Below are positions 1 to 8,361 of a stretch of DNA of 64,000 nt, piece after piece. The position numbers and the translations under genes were made by a program. Under the pieces are notes generated by a model. It ran no database searches, was not told where the DNA came from, and saw only the letters and a program-made list of their open reading frames with translations. Every line of letters begins with the position of its first letter. Position 1 is the first letter of the stretch. The DNA is taken from the NCBI GenBank assembly GCA_002339805.1, contig DDKW01000033.1, positions 14,366 through 78,365 of the forward strand, read 5' to 3'. Source of the stretch: Dehalococcoidia bacterium UBA2588. GTDB taxonomy: Bacteria; Chloroflexota; Dehalococcoidia; Lucifugimonadales; UBA3495.

Positions 1-614
1 AAATCTGGTAAGGATTTTGCAAATTCTGCTAATTCAGTCAATTGAGGAAAGAACAACCACGCTTCTAATGATAGCCCCATGTCACTGAGAATTTTAGCCC
101 CTTTCCTAAACTCAGGGTCGCTAAGTTGATTCTGTTTAGCTCTACCTCTAGCTGCTTTATTTTCTATTTCTGGATGGGGGTCCCAAGTTACCGAATGTCT
201 TATGCCTTTGAAACGGCTAGGACTTGCGAGCAAAAGAGACTCTAATACTGGTCTAACTCTATCACCCAACAGCAGATTCGCATGCCCAATAATCGAAGCG
301 GCTGCACGAGATTCACCATACAGTCCGCTAGCGCTAGCTGCCGACAATCCTTGTACAAATTCCACTTCTCCTACTGGTTTCATCTCATCAGGGCCATCCG
401 CTTTGTACATAGCACCAGCTTCTATAAACACAGTAGATGTGACATTATGACCACTATCAATATCAGAAACGAGTTCATGTAGCAGATATCTTTGATAAGG
501 CATTCTCACTGTCCGTAAATCCCAAAAATGGTGGTGGGGATCACAAATTGGTAATTTAGGTTCTAAAGTCGGTTCACTAGTCAAAGCTAGCCAATCATTA
601 TTTCCATACGGCAT
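1..614 (-). CDS. Amidohydrolase-2 family (TIM-barrel) hydrolase, C-terminus missing
   Basis: Partial gene whose N-terminal about 204 residues are in the window; it runs off the left edge. The start at 614 (MPYGNNDWLA) is chosen because an ATG at 630 hits a stop after nine codons. About 25 residues in there is a DPHHHFWD motif, the N-terminal metal-binding His cluster of amidohydrolase family 2 proteins such as lactonases and decarboxylases that act on ring or lactone substrates. A later segment, FKGIRHSVTWDPHPE, also resembles this family. The gene lies 19 nt downstream of the flavin monooxygenase on the same strand, so both probably belong to one catabolic operon with the gamma-glutamyltransferase-like gene and the MFS carrier. 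The substrate cannot be told from the sequence. Confidence 0.85.
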   Translation of the reverse strand, partial: MPYGNNDWLALTSEPTLEPKLPICDPHHHFWDLRTVRMPYQRYLLHELVSDIDSGHNVTSTVFIEAGAMYKADGPDEMKPVGEVEFVQGLSAASASGLYGESRAAASIIGHANLLLGDRVRPVLESLLLASPSRFKGIRHSVTWDPHPEIENKAARGRAKQNQLSDPEFRKGAKILSDMGLSLEAWLFFPQLTELAEFAKSLPD

Positions 615-633
615 AGGTAAACTCCATTAGCGG

Positions 634-1806
634 TTATTTGATACCAAACATAAAACGGCCTATTCGTTCTCTAATCATATCTGGGTTTGAAGGTGACGGT
701 AATGTTCCAATTCTGACATCTCTATAGTAACGCTCGAAAGATTTAGTTTCATATAAACCATTTGCGCCTCTAATCTTAAACAATCTTTCAACAGCAGACT
801 GGGCATTTTCTCTAGCCAAATTACCAGCCATTTGTAATTTAATTAATCGATCTTCTGCAAGAGGTAATCCGTTATAAACCTCAAAGGTATAATTATATAA
901 CTCTTGATTTAAGAAAGCTTTTGCTGACTCCAATTCAGTGACTGAATCAGCCATAACAAATTGATTACCTATTTTTTCAGACCTTTTAATAGGATCCGCA
1001 CTCACTGTATTCGATAGTCCCCCAGTAGATACATTTGTAGAGTTAGCAACTTGAATTGTCTCTTCGATAGCCGCCTCAGCAACACCCAATACTGTAGCCG
1101 CAGGCCCTAAGCTGAAACCAGCTGGATTCCGTAACGCAAATGGAACATCATCTCCTGTAACTGCAGGTTTGTTTTCCATAATCCAATTTTCATCGATAGG
1201 CACATCTTGTACTAACAAATCATTACTCATACTAGCCTTCAATGACATTGTATGCCATGTATCTTGGAGTTCTAGTCCTGGCAAGTCTGCAGGAACTATC
1301 ACATATCCTATCTTAGGAGTATCCGATTCTGTAGGTAATTTAGTACAAAGCAACATCCACTTAGCATACAAGGAAAAGCTTAGAAACTGCCAATGTCCCG
1401 ACAATGTGTACCCAGAAGACGATTTAACCACTTGCCCTGATGGGACCACTCCTTGAGATATTACTGATCCATTACTGCTGACATCTTTGAGATAATGTGC
1501 AGATTTTTCTCCCATAAGAGAATAAAGCCTGGCACAAGCCATGTTGTGGTTCCCAATACACCAGGAAGTAGCAGCGCAAGCAGATCCCAAATGCTTGAAT
1601 ACTTCATATCTAGTAAGCAAATTTGCTTCTGTCCCACCAAGCGTTTTTGGAGTCGACATAGATAATAAACCTGTTTTGATTACATCGTTAACTGTTTCAG
1701 GAGCCAATTTTTTCGCTTGGTCTGCCTCATAAGCTCTATCAGCGACTTTACCTGAAATTGATTTGGCCTGGTCTAAAACATCGTTATCTAAAAATTGTGT
1801 CTGCAC
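634..1806 (-). CDS. Acyl-CoA dehydrogenase-fold flavin-dependent monooxygenase
   Basis: A 390-residue protein with the acyl-CoA dehydrogenase fold: an N-terminal helical domain, a middle beta-domain (GHWQFLSFSLYAKWMLLC), and a C-terminal helical bundle ending in a YRDVRIGTLPSPS-type segment. The overall pattern is closer to the two-component flavin monooxygenases (HsaA, DszC, HpaB-C2 type) than to true acyl-CoA dehydrogenases. Such enzymes use reduced flavin from a separate reductase to hydroxylate aromatic or other ring compounds; no reductase is adjacent. Two further proteins of this superfamily lie at 39-41.5 kb. The gene sits between the gamma-glutamyltransferase-like gene (25-nt gap) and the amidohydrolase. 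The substrate is unknown, and a dehydrogenase role cannot be fully excluded. Confidence 0.8.
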   Translation of the reverse strand: MQTQFLDNDVLDQAKSISGKVADRAYEADQAKKLAPETVNDVIKTGLLSMSTPKTLGGTEANLLTRYEVFKHLGSACAATSWCIGNHNMACARLYSLMGEKSAHYLKDVSSNGSVISQGVVPSGQVVKSSSGYTLSGHWQFLSFSLYAKWMLLCTKLPTESDTPKIGYVIVPADLPGLELQDTWHTMSLKASMSNDLLVQDVPIDENWIMENKPAVTGDDVPFALRNPAGFSLGPAATVLGVAEAAIEETIQVANSTNVSTGGLSNTVSADPIKRSEKIGNQFVMADSVTELESAKAFLNQELYNYTFEVYNGLPLAEDRLIKLQMAGNLARENAQSAVERLFKIRGANGLYETKSFERYYRDVRIGTLPSPSNPDMIRERIGRFMFGIK

Positions 1807-1831
1807 TTGTACCTCTTTAATCCAACCTTAT

Positions 1832-3583
1832 TTAATCGCCAATAGCATAACTTTCACGTCTAAGGTCAGAGCTTCCGTTTAATGTTTTACGTTCTCGATC
1901 CATTTCTATGGCTGACAATGAACCCAATCGTGGGGCCCAATCGTTCAAAATTTGAATCTCATGCCCCAATGACATTAAATCATCCGAGCATTCTGAATTT
2001 ATTCTCCCTTCTAATGTTACAACATTCTTCTCGTAAGGATGAGGAACATGAGATGCAGGGAAACTCCATGTAGCAAACCTTGGGGCTTCAACGGCTTCTT
2101 GGACATCCATATCAAATTCCATGACATTCATTAACAATTGGAGCATTGATTGACATTGCACATCTGCTCCAGGGGTGCCAAATGTCATCCATAATTTACC
2201 ATCTCTAAAAGCCATCCCAGGTGTGGGTGTTAGTCGAGGACGTTTGCCGGGCATGATAGCCGCAGGATGATTGGGATCCAACCAAGCTTGCGATCCTCTA
2301 GCTGACATGGAGAATCCTAATCCTTCTACGACAGGAGCTCCTTCGATGCCATCGCTTGGGGTTGCAGAAAACCCATTACCCCATTTATCAATAACACATA
2401 TATAACTGGTGTCTGTCTCAGCGATTCCAGATACTGGCTCTGGGTGTAAATTAGGTTTAGGCGTATCGTCACAATCCATAAATTCATATGGATTACCTGG
2501 ATCAGGCATTCTCTGGATTGCATGATTAAAATCTATTAACGACCTTCTCAGTTCTGCATATCGGGGATCTAATAATCCAGATATAGGAACATCAACAAAA
2601 TCAGGATCTCCATAATATTGATGTCTATCTGCAAAACACAATTTTAATGCTTCTACCATCGCATGAATGTATGCCGGTGTATTATGTCCCATCGATTTCA
2701 AATCTAAACCAGCTACAATATTTAACGCTTGCAGCAATACTGGACCTTGGGTCCAAGTATCAGAAGAGAATACTTGTGTTCCTTTGTAATCCGTGCTCAA
2801 AGGGGTCTTCACCTGCACGCTAAAATTAGCTAGATCTTCTAACTCCAGTAATCCACCCATTCGCTTTGAAAAGTCAGCCATATCTCGAGCTATGTCACCT
2901 TTATAAAAAGCGTCTCTCGCGGCCAAAATTTTTTCTTCTCTAGTACCGTCAAAGTTTTGTTCTGCTGAAACAAGTCTCTCAAATGTTCTGGCCAAATCAG
3001 ATTGGATCAAAATGTCACCTGGATTCATTGTCTTTCCATTCTTATAGAAAATTTTATCGGTACTGTCCCAGTGTCTTATAGTGAAATCTGTAGAATCTTT
3101 TTTCTCATATTTAACAAATAGATTGTGTAAGGAATGGTGTATAGGAAATCCAAATTTAGCTAGTTTTATAGCTGGAGCAGATATTTCTTCAAAACTCTTG
3201 GTTCCATAAAGTCTCAAAGCTGTAAGCCATGCATCGGCAGCTGAAGGCATTACTGTACGAAGTATTCCTTTAGGCAAAGTGCCATTGTGATGGGTATTAA
3301 AATAGTCTATAGAGGCTGCCTGTGGCCATGTTCCCAGCCCAGTAATACTCTTAACTTCATTTTTATCCTTATCATATACCAATATTGGAGCGACTCCTCC
3401 AATGTTTGTGAACTGCGGAAGCACAACATTTAGAACTAATCCCGCTGCAACACCTGCATCTGTCGCATTCCCACCAGATTCAAGTATTTGGTACCCTGCA
3501 ATTGCAGCTAAATTATGCCCTGCAGAAATAATATGATTCGATGCCTGTATGAGAGGTCTATGAGTTCGTAATCCTAAAGCCAT
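1832..3583 (-). CDS. Gamma-glutamyltransferase family (Ntn hydrolase) protein
   Basis: A 583-residue member of the gamma-glutamyltranspeptidase family, whose enzymes cleave gamma-glutamyl or related amide bonds after autoproteolysis into large and small subunits. The N-terminal GGNATDAGVAAGL segment is the family signature. The expected cleavage and nucleophile region is ETDTSYICVID at residues 389-399, with Thr390 or Thr392 as the likely nucleophile. The C-terminal half has PGKRPRLTPTP, GTPGADVQCQ and the VQEAVEAPRF block. I place the start at 3583 (MALGL) because a GGAG ribosome-binding site lies 5 nt upstream; a longer reading from 3607 lacks one. No signal peptide is visible, so it is probably cytoplasmic. 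In this family distant members can act on cephalosporin-like or other amides, so the substrate stays open. Confidence 0.85.
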   Translation of the reverse strand: MALGLRTHRPLIQASNHIISAGHNLAAIAGYQILESGGNATDAGVAAGLVLNVVLPQFTNIGGVAPILVYDKDKNEVKSITGLGTWPQAASIDYFNTHHNGTLPKGILRTVMPSAADAWLTALRLYGTKSFEEISAPAIKLAKFGFPIHHSLHNLFVKYEKKDSTDFTIRHWDSTDKIFYKNGKTMNPGDILIQSDLARTFERLVSAEQNFDGTREEKILAARDAFYKGDIARDMADFSKRMGGLLELEDLANFSVQVKTPLSTDYKGTQVFSSDTWTQGPVLLQALNIVAGLDLKSMGHNTPAYIHAMVEALKLCFADRHQYYGDPDFVDVPISGLLDPRYAELRRSLIDFNHAIQRMPDPGNPYEFMDCDDTPKPNLHPEPVSGIAETDTSYICVIDKWGNGFSATPSDGIEGAPVVEGLGFSMSARGSQAWLDPNHPAAIMPGKRPRLTPTPGMAFRDGKLWMTFGTPGADVQCQSMLQLLMNVMEFDMDVQEAVEAPRFATWSFPASHVPHPYEKNVVTLEGRINSECSDDLMSLGHEIQILNDWAPRLGSLSAIEMDRERKTLNGSSDLRRESYAIGD

Positions 3584-3653
3584 AATAACTCCTAAATCTA
3601 TCTGCAATATATTTTTAGACCATTATAAGCAATTACGTAAAAATTTACATTCT

Positions 3654-4859
3654 TCAATCAGATAAGGATGGCTTCTTTGCAAGTATCAAAAGCCCTAATC
3701 CGAGGATACACAATGACAAAAAAGATATGAAGGCTATTTCGTAAGTACCAGTCATGTCATAAATTAAAGCCGAAAATTGTGTCCCAATACCAAATCCTAG
3801 AACCTGAGCAGTCCTACTCAATCCATATATTGACGCCAATATATTACGCCCATAATAATCCGCCAATAAAATAGCGCTCAAAGTATTAATTCCCACTCCT
3901 GCTAAACCGAAAGTCAATCCCATGCAATATACGAACCAATAATTAAAAGGAAATATCACGAATAATATCGCTCCAATCAAGGTTAAATAAGTAATTGCGG
4001 TGACCAATTTAGTATTATATTTATCACCCAGCCTGCCCCAAAGTATTGAACCAACAGCACTTGAAAATGCTACTAAGCTCATCGCAGTCACTGAAACGGT
4101 ACTTGAAAATCCTTCATCCCCTAAATAAGAAACTACATGCAATATTGTTCCCGCCATTGCGATTCCAGTCAAAAACAACGAGCCAAATATAAGAATAAAA
4201 GACCATGACCGACGGGCTCTCAGTAAATCCGTACGCCTAAATGTATAACTATCATTTTGTTCATTTTCTGAAGAACTGCTGTCCTGCTTAAATGGAAAGA
4301 AAACAAATGTAACTAATGTTCCCCCAAAAAACATTAATGCCCCAAGCACTAGCCAAGCCTGCCTCCATCCGATCTCATTAATAATGTAGGAAACTATTGG
4401 AACTAATATCATGCACCCGATAGAACCAGCAAAAAATACTATCGATACTGCAAAACCTTTATTATTCACGAATGTTTTAGTCACAGTAGAAGCGGTAAAA
4501 ATTTTCGTAGCACCTTGGTCAACAGTTCTCATAACTAAGAGCGCAACTCCAACCACAATTCCGATTTGGATAACTGACATGACTATACAACATAGTGCCA
4601 CAATCCCTGTCGATAGCATTATTAGGTACTTTGCGCCAAAACGGTCATTTATTTGACCAGATATTGGAGCCATTAATGCTCCTAGTATAGCTCCAATTGT
4701 AGGAGGAGCAGAGATAGCTGTCCTGGACCAATTAAGATCTTGAGTCATAGCGTCAATAAATACAGCTAGCATAATCATGGCAGTTCCCACATTGGAAAAT
4801 TCTGTCATGGAACAAGAAAATAAGGTTCTAAACTTGTAAGGTGTATTCAAATGCATCAT
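3654..4859 (-). CDS. MFS transporter
   Basis: A 401-residue, strongly hydrophobic protein with the usual 12-helix major facilitator layout and a central hydrophilic loop rich in Ser, Glu and Asp (QDSSSSENEQNDSYTFRRTD). The loop between helices 2 and 3 carries GQINDRFGAKYL, a version of MFS motif A. It is the first gene of the minus-strand run that continues with the gamma-glutamyltransferase-like protein and the flavin monooxygenase, so it may import the substrate of that pathway (inference). It is similar in style to the monocarboxylate/oxalate-formate type carriers at 37.8 and 61.5 kb. Confidence 0.85.
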   Translation of the reverse strand: MMHLNTPYKFRTLFSCSMTEFSNVGTAMIMLAVFIDAMTQDLNWSRTAISAPPTIGAILGALMAPISGQINDRFGAKYLIMLSTGIVALCCIVMSVIQIGIVVGVALLVMRTVDQGATKIFTASTVTKTFVNNKGFAVSIVFFAGSIGCMILVPIVSYIINEIGWRQAWLVLGALMFFGGTLVTFVFFPFKQDSSSSENEQNDSYTFRRTDLLRARRSWSFILIFGSLFLTGIAMAGTILHVVSYLGDEGFSSTVSVTAMSLVAFSSAVGSILWGRLGDKYNTKLVTAITYLTLIGAILFVIFPFNYWFVYCMGLTFGLAGVGINTLSAILLADYYGRNILASIYGLSRTAQVLGFGIGTQFSALIYDMTGTYEIAFISFLSLCILGLGLLILAKKPSLSD

Positions 4860-4918
4860 CCATCGTTACAATACGTTCACTGTAACAGCTGATCCACGAT
4901 AACATAACGAGGCATAGT

Positions 4919-5599
4919 TTGGACACACCAACGGACGTAAATATTCAATACTACGGACACAGTTGCTTCCTTTTGTCATTTAACAATGACTTCAAAATTT
5001 TGATAGACCCATACCGTAACCGAGCAGACCGTTTATGGTTCAAAAAAATGATGCCTGAAGTGAACTGTGAATTATGTCTTATTACCCACGCACATTTTGA
5101 CCACGACGAAATCCATATTCTCGACGAAACCACTTCAATATTTAGAATTTCTGGAACGCTCGCCACAGATAATTTGAAAATACGTGCATTCCAAGACATT
5201 CATGCAGGCCGCTCTGGCAAATTAAATTTTCCGAACATAATATTCAAGATTGAAACAGCAAACATGTCTTTTGTTCATTGGGGAGACAATCGACCAAATA
5301 TTTCAGAAGATATCCATGAATCTATTAAAGATACAGATATTTTATTCCTACCTTCAGATGACACAAGGCATCTGCTTTCGTTCGAAGAAATAGAAGAACT
5401 TATTAACAAAATCAGGCCTAAAGTAATTATACCCATGCACTATTTTCTTGATAGCATTTCACACAAAGAAAATTCATTACTTTACATCACTGAATGGTTG
5501 GATTCACGAGTTGAACCGGTAAAACATGTGCCTAATACAATCAAGTTGAACAAAAGCCACATACCAAATAGCACTGAAATTTGGGTTATGGACTGTTAA
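4919..5599 (+). CDS. MBL-fold metallo-hydrolase
   Basis: A 226-residue metallo-beta-lactamase-fold protein of the UPF0173 / UlaG-like type. The zinc motif HAHFDH is at residues 57-62, and later Asp and His residues (FLPSDDTRH, IIPMHYF) complete the metal site. It starts at a TTG codon with GAGG about 6 nt upstream; no in-frame ATG would keep the YYGHSCFLL strand. The gene ends 12 nt before the dehalogenase-like alpha/beta hydrolase, so both are probably co-transcribed. The substrate is unknown; members of this group hydrolyse cyclic esters, lactones or phosphodiesters. Confidence 0.8.
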   Translation: MDTPTDVNIQYYGHSCFLLSFNNDFKILIDPYRNRADRLWFKKMMPEVNCELCLITHAHFDHDEIHILDETTSIFRISGTLATDNLKIRAFQDIHAGRSGKLNFPNIIFKIETANMSFVHWGDNRPNISEDIHESIKDTDILFLPSDDTRHLLSFEEIEELINKIRPKVIIPMHYFLDSISHKENSLLYITEWLDSRVEPVKHVPNTIKLNKSHIPNSTEIWVMDC

Positions 5600-5611
5600 A
5601 AGGAGAATACA

Positions 5612-6478
5612 ATGTTTGATAATTTCAAAAGCCACACAATTAATACCTCGGGAGCTAAAATCAATGCCGTTGTAGGAGGAGAAGGACCGCCTCTACTAAT
5701 GCTCCACGGATTTCCTGAAACTCATACAATGTGGCACAAGGTAGCCCCAGAACTAGCAAAACATTACACGCTAGTAATCCCTGATTTACGAGGATATGGT
5801 GACAGCGAAAAGGTTTCGAGCGACCCAATTCACAATAACTACTCAAAGCGTGTGATGGCACAAGACCAGGTAGAAGTGATGGAATACTTAGGGCACTCTA
5901 AATTCTACCTAGCAGGCCATGACAGAGGGGCACGAGTTTCCCACAGACTAGCAAAAGATAACCAAGATAAAGTGCTAAAAATGTTATTGCTAGATATTAT
6001 TCCAACGAGGGAAATGTTTAAACAAGTCAACCAATCAATGGCCACTAGTAGCTATCACTGGTTCTTTTTAATTCAAGAAGAACCTTTTCCAGAAACACTA
6101 ATAGAGGGATCCGCTGAATATTACGTGAAATCCCGGCTTAAATCAGTAAATGATGATTGTTTCAATGCTGATTCTATTTCAGAATATGTGCGATGTGGTA
6201 TTAACCCAGGAACAATTCACGGATGGTGCGAAGATTACCGAGCAGGTGCGTCAATTGACTTAGAACACGATGAAGCAGATTTCAGTAACAAATTAACTAT
6301 GCCATTGCGAGTCCTATGGAGCAGTGTAGGGCATATGGGAAAAAACAACGATGTGTTATCAGTATGGGGAAATTACGCAAACAACGTAACAGGAAAATCA
6401 CTTAATTGTGGTCATTTCATACCTGAAGAACTTCCAGATGAAATCACAAAGGAATTTATTCAATTCTTTTCAGAATGA
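5612..6478 (+). CDS. Fluoroacetate/haloacetate dehalogenase-like alpha/beta hydrolase
   Basis: A 288-residue alpha/beta hydrolase. It keeps every active-site position that I know from fluoroacetate dehalogenase: HGFP oxyanion region at 32-35, nucleophile elbow GHDRGAR with Asp104 plus the carboxylate-binding Arg105 and Arg108, acid Asp128 (LLLDIIPT), halide-pocket residues His149-Trp150 and Tyr209 (DYRAGA), and the base His268 (NCGHFIPEE). An Asp nucleophile excludes ordinary Ser esterases; epoxide hydrolases share the Asp but not the paired Arg residues and His-Trp-Tyr set. The reaction would be hydrolytic loss of halide from short 2-haloacids to give the 2-hydroxy acid. A good Shine-Dalgarno (AAAGGAG) precedes the ATG. 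It follows the MBL hydrolase gene after 12 nt. Confidence 0.85.
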   Translation: MFDNFKSHTINTSGAKINAVVGGEGPPLLMLHGFPETHTMWHKVAPELAKHYTLVIPDLRGYGDSEKVSSDPIHNNYSKRVMAQDQVEVMEYLGHSKFYLAGHDRGARVSHRLAKDNQDKVLKMLLLDIIPTREMFKQVNQSMATSSYHWFFLIQEEPFPETLIEGSAEYYVKSRLKSVNDDCFNADSISEYVRCGINPGTIHGWCEDYRAGASIDLEHDEADFSNKLTMPLRVLWSSVGHMGKNNDVLSVWGNYANNVTGKSLNCGHFIPEELPDEITKEFIQFFSE

Positions 6479-6481
6479 TTC

Positions 6482-7324
6482 CTAAATGCCTAAGAGAGCT
6501 CTGGGATTAGCATTAACCACTTTGAATATATCATCCTCTGTCATACCGCTTTGTCTAAGCATGCCCATTCCCATTCGAAAGCCCTCCGCTGGCATTGGAT
6601 GATAATTCTGACCAAAATCAGTGCTGATAATAGAGCGATCTATTCCTATTATATCCATCGCTGAAATCAATTCTTTTGGATCCAATCTGTAAGTGGTGGG
6701 CATCATGACATGTATGCAATGCTCTACAAATACCCCTTTGTCTGCAATGGATTTCATTTCATCAACCGTTATACCTGTCCAATGAGCGGATGTTGTACCG
6801 TGGGTCAATACTAGACGATCTATGCCAGCACTCACACCTGCATCTATCAAAGCAAAACATTCTTTTGTTGATATGTGTCCAGTAGCCAATACCATGTCAT
6901 ACTGTTTAACTATATCCAAAATTTCGTATACTTCTGGATACAATTTATCATTATCATCCAATAAGGTAATCCCTCCAGGCAGTCCCCGATATGCTCGATC
7001 TGATTGTGCAGAATAAGTTGGCATCCACACTATACTGGAACCCATTTTGGCAGAAGCTTCTACAGCAGAAGGATTCAATCCTCCAATTTCGTAATCAGCA
7101 CAAATCCCACCGATAACTGCAATATCTGGAAATAGCTGCCCCACTGTATAAGCCAATGGCTGAGTAGGATATTCATGAGACTTAAGCACCAATCCTCCCA
7201 TACCCATAAAGGAAGCCTGTTCAACAATCTCTATAGCGCTACTACGTCGCTCTACTCTTGGATCAGGACTGAAATGGACATGAATATCTACAGACCCTTT
7301 CATCAAATCATCAATGGCATTCAT
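6482..7324 (-). CDS. DUF6282-like amidohydrolase
   Basis: A 280-residue TIM-barrel metal-dependent hydrolase. The N-terminal VDIHVHFSPDPRVERR holds the HxH metal pair, and later VLKSHEYPT, TGHISTKE, LTHGTT and STDFGQNYHP supply the further His and Asp ligands expected in an amidohydrolase. The spacing and the SPDPRVERRS phrase match the family I know as DUF6282, so an enzymatic role in hydrolysing an amide, ester or lactone is likely but no substrate is known. It converges on the dehalogenase-like gene with only 3 nt between the stop codons and shows no terminator there. Confidence 0.75.
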   Translation of the reverse strand: MNAIDDLMKGSVDIHVHFSPDPRVERRSSAIEIVEQASFMGMGGLVLKSHEYPTQPLAYTVGQLFPDIAVIGGICADYEIGGLNPSAVEASAKMGSSIVWMPTYSAQSDRAYRGLPGGITLLDDNDKLYPEVYEILDIVKQYDMVLATGHISTKECFALIDAGVSAGIDRLVLTHGTTSAHWTGITVDEMKSIADKGVFVEHCIHVMMPTTYRLDPKELISAMDIIGIDRSIISTDFGQNYHPMPAEGFRMGMGMLRQSGMTEDDIFKVVNANPRALLGI

Positions 7325-7416
7325 TTCAATTACTTAACCTTCTCATACAAAGTACCGGTATTATAGCCACATAAGCAATTAAGTTAAACCTTGTTTGCTT
7401 ATGATAAAAAATCTCT

Positions 7417-7444
7417 TTGAATATTTACGAATTCAGGTTACAAT
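7417..7444 (+). promoter_or_regulatory. Candidate sigma-70 promoter of the racemase-like gene
   Basis: TTGAAT (7417-7422) and TACAAT (7439-7444) are separated by 16 nt and lie 29 nt upstream of the ATG at 7473. Both boxes match the sigma-70 consensus in five or four of six positions. Prediction only. Confidence 0.4.
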
Positions 7445-7472
7445 TATTACGAATAGCATAATATGAGGATCC

Positions 7473-8117
7473 ATGAGAGTAGTAATAATCCACGCCCTCC
7501 CCGAATCAATAGCGCCAACAAAACTAGCGTTTAATGAAATTTATCCAGAAGCAGAACTGATAACTCTATTCGATGAAGCTTTATTCAAGGACTTTAAAGG
7601 GGAATTAACTCCCGAATTAAATTCGAGGATGATCGACCTCATAAAATACTCAGAGAATTCGGGAGCAGATGCCATTGGATTAGCATGTTCCGTATTCGCA
7701 CCCGTAGTAGATTACGCAAAAAACATAGTCGACGTGCCAATAACATCTTCATATGAACCTGTACTTCGAGCTGTTCTAGAAAAAGCCAACAAAATTGGGG
7801 TCATATCAGGTGTTGAAAAAACTCTGGAAGATACCCAATTTTATTTAAACAAACAAGCTAAAATAGACGGTAAAGAGATTACCTCTCATCCTATACTTGC
7901 AACACCACTTATGGAAGCGATGAAAAACCCTAACACCACCGAATACAACCGTATTTTAGATGCAGCTATTAGTGACTTACCCGACGATGTGAATGACGTC
8001 TTACTAAGCCAGTTCTCGATGGCATCCTCTTTAGCCCATTTACAAAGCACTACAACTAGAAATTATTATTCTCCTCCACACTGTACGGCAAAATGGTTCA
8101 AGAATAACCTAGCCTAA
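7473..8117 (+). CDS. Asp/Glu racemase-like protein
   Basis: A 214-residue protein of the aspartate/glutamate/hydantoin racemase fold. The first catalytic Cys is in GLACSVFAPVV, near residue 70. The usual second Cys motif near the C-terminus is not obvious: the corresponding region reads LLSQFSMASS, with no Cys, so racemase activity by the two-Cys mechanism is doubtful. Decarboxylases and isomerases of this superfamily use one Cys, which would fit. The ATG has GAGG 4 nt upstream. It stands alone between the DUF6282-like gene and the cobalamin riboswitch. Confidence 0.7.
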   Translation: MRVVIIHALPESIAPTKLAFNEIYPEAELITLFDEALFKDFKGELTPELNSRMIDLIKYSENSGADAIGLACSVFAPVVDYAKNIVDVPITSSYEPVLRAVLEKANKIGVISGVEKTLEDTQFYLNKQAKIDGKEITSHPILATPLMEAMKNPNTTEYNRILDAAISDLPDDVNDVLLSQFSMASSLAHLQSTTTRNYYSPPHCTAKWFKNNLA

Positions 8118-8159
8118 GTGGACAGTATATCTCGAGCATGATAGTATTTTTTAAAATTT

Positions 8160-8323
8160 AATAAGCTTTAGTTACGGGAAGGTGGTTAGAATCCACCACG
8201 GTTGCGCCACTGTAATCAATTAACGTTGTGAGTCAGGAACCATAATTAAGGCATATGGTCTAGTCTGCGCAATACAGAAAAAATGACAATATCTGAAACT
8301 TGCCGCAAGGCAAGTTTTTTTTT
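8160..8323 (+). promoter_or_regulatory. Cobalamin (B12) riboswitch
   Basis: The leader shows the conserved blocks of a cobalamin riboswitch in order: ACGGGAAGGTGG, a hairpin with GGTGG pairing to CCACC around TTAGAAT, GCGCCACTGTAAT, and the B12 box AGTCAGGA at 8231-8238. A later hairpin (CCATA/TATGG) has AAGGCA in its loop, which could form the kissing contact with the GCGCC loop. An intrinsic terminator follows at 8296-8323, so control is probably by B12-dependent transcription termination. It sits 38 nt before the metal-binding lipoprotein gene. I am sure of the class; the exact 5' boundary is approximate. Confidence 0.9.
8296..8323 (+). terminator. Intrinsic terminator of the B12 riboswitch
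   Basis: AAACTTGCC pairs perfectly with GGCAAGTTT around a GCAA tetraloop and runs directly into nine T residues. It lies between the aptamer and the first transporter gene, so it is the likely off-switch of the expression platform. Confidence 0.92.
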
Positions 8324-8361
8324 GGATTATTCGTACAGTACAAGACAAAAGGAAAGAAAAG

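Noticed and set aside
634-1806. True acyl-CoA dehydrogenase of beta-oxidation
   Set aside because: The C-terminal motifs are closer to two-component flavin monooxygenases and there is no ETF or enoyl-CoA hydratase gene nearby.
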